Part shown: positions 1 through 6,684 of the stretch, one piece after another
Numbering within the stretch: the stretch's first letter is position 1
How the letters are laid out: each line of letters begins with the position of its first letter
From: an uncultured Dorea sp.
GTDB lineage: Bacteria > Bacillota > Clostridia > Lachnospirales > Lachnospiraceae
DNA: 9,261 nucleotides
Reading direction: 5' to 3'
NCBI GenBank assembly: GCA_948844705.1
Contig: CAQNVT010000004.1
Coordinates: forward strand, 1 to 9,261
The notes under the pieces: model-generated
What the model was told of the DNA's origin: nothing
The model's database searches: none
What the model saw: the letters and a program-made list of their open reading frames with translations, nothing else
Program-made: the position numbers and the translations under genes

Positions 1-138
1 CCGGGGTCGGATTGGGAGCATCCGCTCCCGCCGAAACCATCTCGTCAACCGGCTTTGATACCGCAGGATCCTCCAGCTCTTTCAGCCACTTCAGCTCCGA
101 ACCGCTGACATACTTCAAAGAACCGGCAGCAATCCGCA
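1..138. other. Unrecognised terminal segment beyond the iorB break
   Basis: This stretch occupies the place where the body of iorB should be, but its translation does not resemble IorB in any frame. In the frame shifted relative to iorB, the minus strand stays open from about 145 to the window edge. It reads a plausible soluble, charged peptide containing SGSELKWLKELEDPAVSK and ending DAPNPTP. That could be the C-terminal part of an unrelated protein, but I do not recognise it. A perfect 6-bp inverted repeat (14-19 with 24-29, loop of 4) lies near the edge without a T-tract, so it is not a terminator. The simplest reading is foreign sequence joined at an assembly misjoin; a natural rearrangement is possible. 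Confidence 0.45.
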
Positions 139-215
139 AGGCCTCCCAATATCCTGCTGGTAAGAAGCGTACCCTGTCCGCCTACGCCGACGATCATAAT
201 ATTTTTTACTGCCAT
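45..215 (-). CDS. iorB: Indolepyruvate:ferredoxin oxidoreductase beta subunit, 5' fragment (broken)
   Basis: The ATG at 215-213 opens a protein beginning MAVKNIMIVGVGGQGTLLTS. This is the characteristic N-terminus of IorB, with the glycine-rich GVGGQG signature of the pyruvate-ferredoxin oxidoreductase gamma-type domain. IorB pairs with IorA to oxidise aryl-pyruvates to aryl-acyl-CoA, reducing ferredoxin. The start is firm: AGGAGG lies 10 nt upstream, inside the end of iorA, and the iorA stop is separated from this ATG by only 2 bp, which suggests translational coupling. Family resemblance ends at about residue 26 (GGLA, near position 138). The expected continuation through the conserved VSEVHGMSQRGG-type region is absent. 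The frame instead runs through unrelated codons to a TGA at 47-45. A full IorB is about 190 residues, so this 56-codon frame cannot be a working subunit as it stands. Confidence 0.8.
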   Translation of the reverse strand: MAVKNIMIVGVGGQGTLLTSRILGGLADCCRFFEVCQRFGAEVAERAGGSCGIKAG

Positions 216-217
216 GA

Positions 218-1981
218 TCAGTTTTCCTCCTTTACCAGTTCGATTGCCCCGAACCTGCACAGGCTTTCGCACAGCCCGCATCCGGTACACATTGTATCAT
301 CAATACGGATCGTTCCGTCCTCATTTTTCGTCATTGCAGGACAGCCCGGCTTCATACACATCCCGCATTTTTTGCATTTGTCCTCATGAGCAGTGTATAA
401 CGGCTTCTTCGCCTTGCTCAAAAGCACGCACGGTGTCTTCGTAATGATCACGGAAACTTCTTCCCTGTCCGTCTCTTCCTTTACGACCCTCTCCAGCGTC
501 TCAAGGTCAAAGGCATTTACCTCTATGACATTCTTTACTCCGATCGCACGGCAGAGCGCCGGAATATCAATCGCCCAGGTAGGCTCTCCCTGAAGCGTTT
601 TCCCGGTTGCGGCGTGATCCTGATGGCCGGTCATCCCCGTCGTAGAATTATCGAGAATCACAACCGTCCCCGTTGCCTTATTGTACATCATATTCATCAG
701 AGAATTTACACCCGTATGTAAAAAGGTAGAGTCACCGATCACAGCCACCCAGTTCTTGACATAATCCTTTCCCTTCGCCTTCTCCATGCCGTGAAGACTC
801 GAAATACTGGCCCCCATACAAATAGTCGTATCAACAACACTGAGGGGCGCAACCGCTCCAAGTGTATAGCAGCCGATATCCCCCGCAGCGTGAAGCTTTA
901 ATTTATTCAGCACATAGTATACGCTTCTGTGAGGACATCCCGGACAGAGAACCGGAGGTCTTCCCGGAGCCTGCGCCGGCGTATCTACAGAAAGCTTCTC
1001 GCCGAGAACCGCCTCCCGGAGCATATTTGCGCTGTATTCTCCCTGAATCGTAAAAATATCCTTACCCACAGCTTTGATTCCCCAGGATTTCACCTGTTCC
1101 TCGATAACAGGCTCCAATTCCTCTACGATATATAAGGTCTCTACCCTGGCTGCAAAATCCTCGATCAGCTTCCTCGGAAGCGGATTTACCATGCCAAGCT
1201 TTAACACAGAGGCTTCCGGAAGCGCTTCCTTTACATACTGATACGGAATACCGCTTGTAATGACGCCGATCCTTGTATCCTTCATCTCCACACGGTTTAC
1301 CGGGTGCGTATTCGCGGCCTCCGCAAGCTCGAGATTCCTCTTTTCAATCTCCACATGGCGGGGCTTTGCATTTCCCGGCATCATGACCGTCTTCCTTATA
1401 TCCTTCACATAGGGCTTATCCTCAGGCTCTATACGGTCATGAAGCTCGACGATCCCCTGGGAATGTGCAAGTCTGGTTGTCGTACGGAAAACAAAGGGCC
1501 GGTCAAACCGTTCGCTGAGCTCGAATGCCAGCTTCATATATTCTTTTGCCTCCCCGCTGTCAGAAGGCTCCAGCACCGGAAGACCTGCTGCGCGCGCCAC
1601 CATCCTCGTATCCTGCTCATTCTGGGAGCTGTATAATCCGGGATCATCTGCCACTACGATCACCAGTCCGCCGTTCACTCCCATATAAGAAACCGTATAG
1701 GCCGGATCCGCCGCAACATTAAAGCCCACATGCTTCATGCAGGACATGGCACGCACGCCTGCAACCGATGCCCCGATCGCCACCTCTGTTGCAACCTTTT
1801 CATTCGGCGACCACTCACAATACAAATCGTCCTTATACTGCACCAGGGACTCGCTGATCTCCGTACTCGGCGTACCCGGATATGCTGCCGACACCTTTAC
1901 TCCCGCCTCGTAGGCTCCTCTGGCAATCGCCTCATTTCCAAGCATAATCACTTTCTTTGGTTCTGACATCTCGTCTTCCAT
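218..1981 (-). CDS. iorA: Indolepyruvate:ferredoxin oxidoreductase alpha subunit (TPP- and Fe-S-containing)
   Basis: IorA is the catalytic subunit of the cytoplasmic enzyme that decarboxylates indolepyruvate and other aryl-pyruvates, formed by transamination of aromatic amino acids, to acyl-CoA with ferredoxin as acceptor. At 587 residues it is close to the usual family length. Residues about 1-190 form the pyrimidine-binding transketolase-like domain (SAAYPGTPSTEI at 31-42). CPGCPHR at 346-352 is a family hallmark. The TPP/Mg motif runs from GDS at 416-418 to DNSTTGMTG at 444-452. Two C-terminal ferredoxin-like clusters are seen: C536, C539, C542, C547 and C565, C568, C571, C575. The last cysteine is followed by Arg, where Pro is usual. 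The start is uncertain: AAAGGAAGG abuts the ATG at 1981 with no spacer, whereas Met5 (ATG at 1969, protein MSEPKK...) lies 12 nt downstream of it and may be the real start. The gene follows the regulator gene by 13 bp and precedes iorB by 2 bp. Confidence 0.95.
   Translation of the reverse strand: MEDEMSEPKKVIMLGNEAIARGAYEAGVKVSAAYPGTPSTEISESLVQYKDDLYCEWSPNEKVATEVAIGASVAGVRAMSCMKHVGFNVAADPAYTVSYMGVNGGLVIVVADDPGLYSSQNEQDTRMVARAAGLPVLEPSDSGEAKEYMKLAFELSERFDRPFVFRTTTRLAHSQGIVELHDRIEPEDKPYVKDIRKTVMMPGNAKPRHVEIEKRNLELAEAANTHPVNRVEMKDTRIGVITSGIPYQYVKEALPEASVLKLGMVNPLPRKLIEDFAARVETLYIVEELEPVIEEQVKSWGIKAVGKDIFTIQGEYSANMLREAVLGEKLSVDTPAQAPGRPPVLCPGCPHRSVYYVLNKLKLHAAGDIGCYTLGAVAPLSVVDTTICMGASISSLHGMEKAKGKDYVKNWVAVIGDSTFLHTGVNSLMNMMYNKATGTVVILDNSTTGMTGHQDHAATGKTLQGEPTWAIDIPALCRAIGVKNVIEVNAFDLETLERVVKEETDREEVSVIITKTPCVLLSKAKKPLYTAHEDKCKKCGMCMKPGCPAMTKNEDGTIRIDDTMCTGCGLCESLCRFGAIELVKEEN
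226..231 (-). promoter_or_regulatory. Ribosome binding site of iorB
   Basis: The minus strand reads AGGAGG here, followed by 10 nt and the ATG at 215. It lies within the last codons of iorA, so ribosomes finishing iorA are positioned to reinitiate on iorB. Confidence 0.75.
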
Positions 1982-1994
1982 CCTTCCTTTACAT

Positions 1995-4073
1995 CTATTC
2001 CTCTCCGTCCATCGGAGAAAGAACAGATAATGTACCTTTCATCGTGTCATCATAGAACTTATACTGGTTTCTGCCATCTCTTTTTGATGCATAGAGCGCC
2101 TGATCCGCTGCATGAAAAAGACTCTCATAATCCTCTCCGTCCTTCGGCACAAGCGCCACCCCCATGCTGACACCGATCTTAAAATTCTCATATTCACCGA
2201 TCACTATCTGAAACATTCTTTCTGCCTGGGCTTCATAATTTCCGTTACACTCAACGAAAATCATAAACTCGTCGCCTCCGACCCTGGCAATAATGTCGCT
2301 TCTTCTCAGATTGTCCGTCAGTTTCTTCGCAACATGCTTTAATACATTATCCCCAAAGAGGTGACCATACTGATCATTTGCATCTTTAAAATGATCCAGG
2401 TCAAACAAAATAAGGCTGTATGTATGATCTCTTCTCTCTGCAAGAATACTCTCAATAATCTTCCTCGCATTCATATGGTTAAGAAGGTGCGTCAGAGTAT
2501 CATGAGCCGCCTCTTTTTCCAGGCTGTTCATTCGCTTATAATCCTCATCCACATTGGCAAATTTCCCGATAGCGCCGATATAATGCATATCCTCTTCCGT
2601 GCCCTCCCACATTGTACGCACCGTCAGTCTGTGCCATCGGTCTTCTCCGTTTACATGGAGACGGTATACCCCGCTTACCACCGGATCCGTATAAATGGTG
2701 GAACGGACCTTGTCACGGATCTCCTGCATTTTATCCTTTTCTAAGATATCCGTCACCTTTTCATCCCCAAAGGGATGCATAATAAGCTCACTGATTCCAA
2801 GATAGTCGGCGCCCCACTCGGACAACGTCACCATATCCGTATCCATATTGTATTCAAACTGAATTTCCTTGGACATAGATGCAAAAAACTGATACTTTAT
2901 TCTTTCCTGCTCCAGAAGCCGCAAGGTCCTGTCAGAAGCGCTGACATCTCCCTTTGCGATCAGCTCCTCTGTCATACTCTGTACCTCGCTCTCCGCCACA
3001 TCGCTATTGGATTTCAGCTCAAGCTCCTCCTTCAGATAATCCTTTACATCCTGAAGGCATTCCAGAAGAAGCGGGTTAAACACTCCGCATTCTTCATTCA
3101 TAATCATTTCCACTGCTTTTTCATGGGAAAACGCCGGTTTATATACGCGCTCGCTTGTCAGTGCGTCATATACGTCCGCCATGGCAACTACCTGCGCGGA
3201 AATCGGTATCTCTTCACCCTTCAGTCCGTCCGGATATCCGCGGCCGTTATATCTCTCGTGATGCCAGCGGCAGATCTCATAGGCAACCTTTACAAGCTCC
3301 TCCTCACGTCTGTGAGATATATTCTTAAGCATATCCCCGCCGATCGCAGCATGCGTTTTCATAATCTCAAATTCTTCATTCGTAAGCTTTCCCGGCTTAT
3401 TCAGTATCTTCTCATCAATGGATATCTTTCCGATGTCGTGAAGCGCCGACGCAAGGCTTATCATGGCAATCTTCGTATGATTCAGATCATATTTAATTGT
3501 TTTTGCCGCCAGATGCTTAAGCAGTGTTTCTGTAATCGTGCGCACATGAAGCACATGAAGCCCGCTCTCTCCGTTACGAAATTCTACAATGTTGCTGAGA
3601 ATCTCGACCATCAGCGTGCTGCTCCTCTCCTTCTCCAGTATCTGCTCTGCAACCATCCCCTGAAGCATCTTCTGCTTTGTATAGAGCATGATCGTGTTAT
3701 TAACCCTTCGCCTGACCACCTTTCCGTCAAAGGGCCGGCTGATGTAATCTGTAACTCCCAGATCATACGCCTGCCTTACAAGGCTTGATGATGTTTCTGC
3801 CGATATCATGATCACCGGAAGATTTCCGATCCATCCGCCTTTATTCATAACCGACAGCACTTCAAAGCCATCCATCTGCGGCATAACAATATCCAGAAGC
3901 ATCAGGGCAATCTCACTTTCCCGCTCTTTAATTACTGCAATCGCCTCTATGCCATTCGTAGCCTCTAAAATATCATATTCGTCTCCAAGCATATCCGCCA
4001 GGATCGAACGATTCATTTCCGAATCGTCTACTACTAATATTTTTTTTCTTTTTAAGTCTTCTTTTTTACTCAT
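1995..4073 (-). CDS. Response regulator with HD-GYP, PAS and GGDEF domains (bifunctional c-di-GMP enzyme)
   Basis: This 692-residue cytoplasmic protein has four domains. The receiver domain (about 10-130) has acidic residues D16 and D17, phosphoacceptor D61 and S91; the usual lysine of the KPF motif is Arg (R113). The HD-GYP domain (about 150-350) has HD at 212-213, H241, HH at 271-272, GYP at 279-281, D300 and E169, the set that binds metals in active c-di-GMP phosphodiesterases. A PAS-like domain (about 395-510) carries the RWHRLTV strand typical of the PAS fold-3 group. The GGDEF domain (about 518-680) has GGDEF at 599-603, with R590-x-x-D593 five residues upstream matching the product-inhibition I-site. 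It should therefore be able both to make and to break c-di-GMP, gated by phosphorylation and a PAS signal; activity is inferred. The ATG at 4073 has only a weak ribosome site (GTGAG, 9 nt upstream), and hpt ends 15 bp before it, so coupled translation is likely. The phosphodonor kinase is not in the window. Confidence 0.92.
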   Translation of the reverse strand: MSKKEDLKRKKILVVDDSEMNRSILADMLGDEYDILEATNGIEAIAVIKERESEIALMLLDIVMPQMDGFEVLSVMNKGGWIGNLPVIMISAETSSSLVRQAYDLGVTDYISRPFDGKVVRRRVNNTIMLYTKQKMLQGMVAEQILEKERSSTLMVEILSNIVEFRNGESGLHVLHVRTITETLLKHLAAKTIKYDLNHTKIAMISLASALHDIGKISIDEKILNKPGKLTNEEFEIMKTHAAIGGDMLKNISHRREEELVKVAYEICRWHHERYNGRGYPDGLKGEEIPISAQVVAMADVYDALTSERVYKPAFSHEKAVEMIMNEECGVFNPLLLECLQDVKDYLKEELELKSNSDVAESEVQSMTEELIAKGDVSASDRTLRLLEQERIKYQFFASMSKEIQFEYNMDTDMVTLSEWGADYLGISELIMHPFGDEKVTDILEKDKMQEIRDKVRSTIYTDPVVSGVYRLHVNGEDRWHRLTVRTMWEGTEEDMHYIGAIGKFANVDEDYKRMNSLEKEAAHDTLTHLLNHMNARKIIESILAERRDHTYSLILFDLDHFKDANDQYGHLFGDNVLKHVAKKLTDNLRRSDIIARVGGDEFMIFVECNGNYEAQAERMFQIVIGEYENFKIGVSMGVALVPKDGEDYESLFHAADQALYASKRDGRNQYKFYDDTMKGTLSVLSPMDGEE

Positions 4074-4088
4074 ATAGCATTTCTCACT

Positions 4089-4448
4089 CTAACCGATATT
4101 CTTTATTCCATCCGTTACAAACCGGTAATCCTCTTCAACCTTGCGAAGAAGGGACTCCACTCTGCCGGCATCCGGTGTATTTCTAAGCTCTTCTGTCAAC
4201 ACATCACTCGACTCTGCAAGCGGTTTCAGGTTAAGATTCATACAAATACCTTTTATTGTATGAGAAGCCATAAACGCCTCTTTATAATCTCCGGCCGCAA
4301 CGGCCTTCTGAAGATTTTCAAAGCTTTTATCGTCCACCATTTTATTCAGATATTTACTTACGAGCCTTTCTGTACCCAGTCTTCCCATAACATTTGCATA
4401 TTCGTTTCCCGACGGATCAAAAGACGCATAAAACTCTTCTATATTCAT
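4089..4448 (-). CDS. Histidine phosphotransfer (Hpt) domain protein
   Basis: This is a small all-helical cytoplasmic protein of 119 residues consisting of one Hpt domain. ASHTIKGICMNL at 61-72 matches the H-x-x-K-G phosphorylation motif, giving H63 as the phosphoacceptor. The flanking alternation of charged and hydrophobic residues fits the four-helix bundle. Hpt proteins shuttle phosphoryl groups between the receiver of a hybrid kinase and a final response regulator. The regulator encoded 15 bp downstream is the obvious partner, but this is inferred from context. I chose the ATG at 4448 because AGGAGG lies 6 nt upstream of it. An in-frame ATG at 4475 would add nine basic residues, has no ribosome site, and would place the AGGAGG inside the coding sequence. 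This is the first gene of its transcript, about 50 nt downstream of a strong predicted promoter. Confidence 0.88.
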   Translation of the reverse strand: MNIEEFYASFDPSGNEYANVMGRLGTERLVSKYLNKMVDDKSFENLQKAVAAGDYKEAFMASHTIKGICMNLNLKPLAESSDVLTEELRNTPDAGRVESLLRKVEEDYRFVTDGIKNIG

Positions 4449-4454
4449 ATCCTG

Positions 4455-4460
4455 CCTCCT
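4455..4460 (-). promoter_or_regulatory. Ribosome binding site of hpt
   Basis: A perfect AGGAGG on the minus strand, 6 nt before the ATG at 4448. It decides the start of the Hpt protein in favour of 4448 over the upstream ATG at 4475. Confidence 0.8.
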
Positions 4461-4507
4461 CTTTTTAATTCGCATATTAATAATACATACAAAAAGCTAA
4501 TACACTA

Positions 4508-4537
4508 ATTTTACGATATCAGTTATACGATTGTCAA
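4508..4537 (-). promoter_or_regulatory. Housekeeping (sigma-A type) promoter of the hpt-regulator-iorAB transcript
   Basis: The minus strand has a perfect -35 hexamer TTGACA (4537-4532), an 18-bp spacer and a -10 hexamer TAAAAT (4513-4508, five of six matching TATAAT). It lies in an AT-rich stretch. The expected start site is near 4501, giving a 5' leader of roughly 50 nt before the hpt ATG. The match to consensus suggests substantial basal expression. No obvious operator or long leader structure was seen. Confidence 0.72.
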
Positions 4538-4580
4538 TTCCTTTTCTTTCTTTGTAAAAAGCCCGGAAAACACATGTATC

Positions 4581-5441
4581 TTATACGTCCTCCTTAAACC
4601 CTTCGCCTACCACCTCATTTGATTCCATAATAATTGTAAATGCCTGCGGATCCAGGCTGTGCACCATCTTTTTAATTGTATACATCTGCTTATTATTACA
4701 TGCGCACATGATGACATCCTTTTTTCTCTTGGAATAGCCTCCCACTCCTTTTAATATCGTAGAGCCCCTCCCGGCATATTCATCGATCTGTGCCGCAAGC
4801 GTCTCTCCGTGTTCGGTTACGATAAGTGTCATCTTTCCTTCATCCATACCATATAAAATCTTATCCATAAACAATGTCATGATATACGTAACGATAATTC
4901 CGTAAATAAACCCGTCCACATCCTTAAAGATCAACAGGCTCCCAAGCAAAATCGTAGATATATCCTGTACCGCCGTAATAATTCCAAGAGACATATGCGG
5001 CTTTATTTTCTTTACGGCAACACTGATAAAATCCTGTCCCCCCGTAGATGAACCGCGCATAAAAATGACCGCATACCCAAAGCCGCACAGCACTCCCATA
5101 CAAAGAGCCGCCAGGAGGCGGCTTCCGTCATACACAGGAAACATCGGTGCAATATAATCCATAAAAACGGATGAAATGATAATCGTTTTCAGAGACTTAA
5201 AAAAGAATAGTTTGCCCAGAAATTTATAACAAAAAACCGCAACCGGAATATTGAGGATCAATGTACCTATACCTACCGGAAGCCCTGTAAGGTGGTATAT
5301 AATAATTGCAATTCCCGAAAAACCTGCAACCGGGAAATTCGCATTAAGTGCAAAATTATACACCCCTACAGCAATTGCAATACTGCCGATAACATCCACC
5401 AGAATATCCATAAAAATTTCTTTCCATTTTAAAGCTTTCAT
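4581..5441 (-). CDS. YitT family membrane protein (DUF161 / DUF2179)
   Basis: This 286-residue protein has a hydrophobic N-terminal two thirds with about five or six membrane segments (roughly 12-34, 52-74, 84-103, 108-128, 151-172 and 175-195). A soluble C-terminal domain spans about 205-280. The membrane part carries family features: GVYNFALNANFPVAGFSGIA near 26-45 and the GSSTGGQDFI motif at 130-139. The C-terminal part, with GRGSTILKGVGGYS at 224-237 and VIMCACNNKQ near 243-252, is a DUF2179 domain. Length and layout match the Firmicutes YitT group, whose biochemical function and substrate are not established. GGGAGG lies 9 nt before the ATG, supporting this start. The gene follows dinB by 22 bp and is probably the last gene of the clpB-dinB-yitT operon. 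No strong terminator follows it, so read-through into hpt is possible. Confidence 0.9.
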   Translation of the reverse strand: MKALKWKEIFMDILVDVIGSIAIAVGVYNFALNANFPVAGFSGIAIIIYHLTGLPVGIGTLILNIPVAVFCYKFLGKLFFFKSLKTIIISSVFMDYIAPMFPVYDGSRLLAALCMGVLCGFGYAVIFMRGSSTGGQDFISVAVKKIKPHMSLGIITAVQDISTILLGSLLIFKDVDGFIYGIIVTYIMTLFMDKILYGMDEGKMTLIVTEHGETLAAQIDEYAGRGSTILKGVGGYSKRKKDVIMCACNNKQMYTIKKMVHSLDPQAFTIIMESNEVVGEGFKEDV

Positions 5442-5450
5442 ATTGTGCTA

Positions 5451-5456
5451 CCTCCC
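5451..5456 (-). promoter_or_regulatory. Ribosome binding site of the yitT-family gene
   Basis: GGGAGG on the minus strand, 9 nt before the ATG at 5441, lying in the 22-bp gap after dinB. It supports the full-length start rather than the internal Met11. Confidence 0.65.
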
Positions 5457-5463
5457 AAAAACA

Positions 5464-6684
5464 TTATTTTTCCGCGTCCTGTACCTTCCCCCGTGTAACA
5501 GCGCCTTCCCCGTATTTTTCCCTTATTGCATCAAGCGCCCGGTCAAGCTTTTCGAGCCTTTTATCTTTCTCTCTGCCCCCGCCGCTTCCGCATGCATACT
5601 GCATGTCAAAAATACTCAGCTGCTCCGGCTCCCCCTCCCCGGTAAGCCTGGAACTCCGGATCCCCAAAAGCCTCACAGGATCCCCGTTCCACAGCTCCTG
5701 AAACAAAGAAACAGCCGTATCATAGATAATCTTATCACTGTTTGCAGGGCGGAGGAGCTGTCTCTGATGAGAGCAAGTTTCAAAATTATAATATTTGATC
5801 TCCACACTCAGCAGCCCTGCTCTTTGCCCTGTCTTCCTGAGCCTCTGCCCCACACTTTCCGCCAGACGGAGCAATACTCCTTTTGCCTCCTCCTCTGTGA
5901 CGGCATCCCTGGAAAGCGTAGTAGAATTTCCGATTCCCTTTGCCTCCGGCTGCTCCGTCCCTACGGCAGAACCGTCTATTCCATTTGCAAATTCCCACAG
6001 CCTTCTTCCGTGGCTCTTAAGGTGCAGCTCCAAAAGCTTCGGATCCATCCCGGCCAGATCCCCGATCGTATAAATCTCCAGCTTCTTAAGCATTTCAACG
6101 CTGGAACGCCCCGCCATATAAAGCTCAGATACAGGAAGCGGCCACATCTTTACCTTCATTTCCTCCGGAAACAGCGTATGCACCTTGTCCGGCTTTTCAA
6201 AATCAGAGGCCATCTTTGCCAGTACCTTCACGCTGGAGATTCCGATGTTAACAGTATAACCAAATCTACGGCGTATCTCATCCTTTATCTGAAAAGCCGC
6301 CTCCACGGGTGAATGGAATCTCCCGGCAATACCGGTAAAATCCAGATAGCATTCATCCACGCTTACCTGTTCGATATCCGGTGTATATTCCATAAGGAAC
6401 TCCATAAGCCTCCTGCTGTATCTGCCGTACAAATCATGATCCGGCGGTTCCATCAAAAGATTCGGACACTTGCGAAAGGCATTCACAACCGGTTCCCCGG
6501 TGCGAATGCCGTATTTTTTTGCCGGAATGGACTTCGCCAGGACCACGCCGTGACGCGTCCTTCTATCTCCTCCGATAATCGCAGGAACCGTACGAATGTC
6601 GACCTCCGCCCCATTTTTTAATTGCTCTGCCGCCGTCCAGCTAAGATAAGCGGAATTTACATCAATGTGAAATATTACAGACAC
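5464..6684 (-). CDS. dinB: Y-family DNA polymerase (DNA polymerase IV type)
   Basis: This is a 406-residue error-prone translesion polymerase acting at stalled replication forks. The catalytic carboxylates are visible: D8 in FHIDVNSAY, and D110 with E111 in SVDECYLD. Y13 is the likely steric-gate residue. The palm/fingers part covers about 1-165, a thumb with helix-hairpin-helix-like GDLAGMDPKLLELH follows near 208-222, and the little-finger domain spans about 245-350. EQLSIF at 354-359 matches the beta-clamp binding motif. The IDVNSAYLSW form in place of IDMDCFYAS marks the variant common in Firmicutes. The start is GTG at 6684-6682, immediately after the clpB TAG, with AAGGAG 10 nt upstream inside the last clpB codons. 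This implies translational coupling to clpB. The lysine- and arginine-rich C-terminal tail after the clamp motif (370-406) is not conserved in my recollection of the family. Confidence 0.93.
   Translation of the reverse strand: MSVIFHIDVNSAYLSWTAAEQLKNGAEVDIRTVPAIIGGDRRTRHGVVLAKSIPAKKYGIRTGEPVVNAFRKCPNLLMEPPDHDLYGRYSRRLMEFLMEYTPDIEQVSVDECYLDFTGIAGRFHSPVEAAFQIKDEIRRRFGYTVNIGISSVKVLAKMASDFEKPDKVHTLFPEEMKVKMWPLPVSELYMAGRSSVEMLKKLEIYTIGDLAGMDPKLLELHLKSHGRRLWEFANGIDGSAVGTEQPEAKGIGNSTTLSRDAVTEEEAKGVLLRLAESVGQRLRKTGQRAGLLSVEIKYYNFETCSHQRQLLRPANSDKIIYDTAVSLFQELWNGDPVRLLGIRSSRLTGEGEPEQLSIFDMQYACGSGGGREKDKRLEKLDRALDAIREKYGEGAVTRGKVQDAEK

Noticed and set aside
14..29. Inverted repeat GGGAGC-ATCC-GCTCCC near the left edge
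   Set aside because: The 6-bp stem has no T-tract on either side and sits in sequence of doubtful continuity, so no terminator or operator call is justified.
2775..3788. Long plus-strand open frame of 337 codons opposite the response regulator gene
   Set aside because: It lies wholly antisense to a gene with clear domain motifs. Its translation is rich in His, Leu, Arg and Cys with no recognisable domain, as expected of a shadow frame.
4040..4047. Run of eight A on the coding strand near the start of the response regulator gene, a possible slippage or phase-variation site
   Set aside because: It encodes the ordinary Lys-rich lead-in to the receiver (KRKKILVV), the frame is intact, and A-runs are common in Lys-rich stretches. 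No second frame would make a sensible product.
5106..5123. Perfect 7-bp GC-rich inverted repeat with a 4-base loop
   Set aside because: It looks like an intrinsic terminator stem on the minus strand, but it lies inside the coding sequence of the yitT-family gene and is followed by CTCTTTG rather than a run of T, so it is most likely codon-driven coincidence.
5251..6312. Plus-strand open frame of 353 codons spanning the yitT-dinB junction
   Set aside because: It is antisense to two well-supported genes and crosses their boundary. The composition is shadow-like, with no motif.
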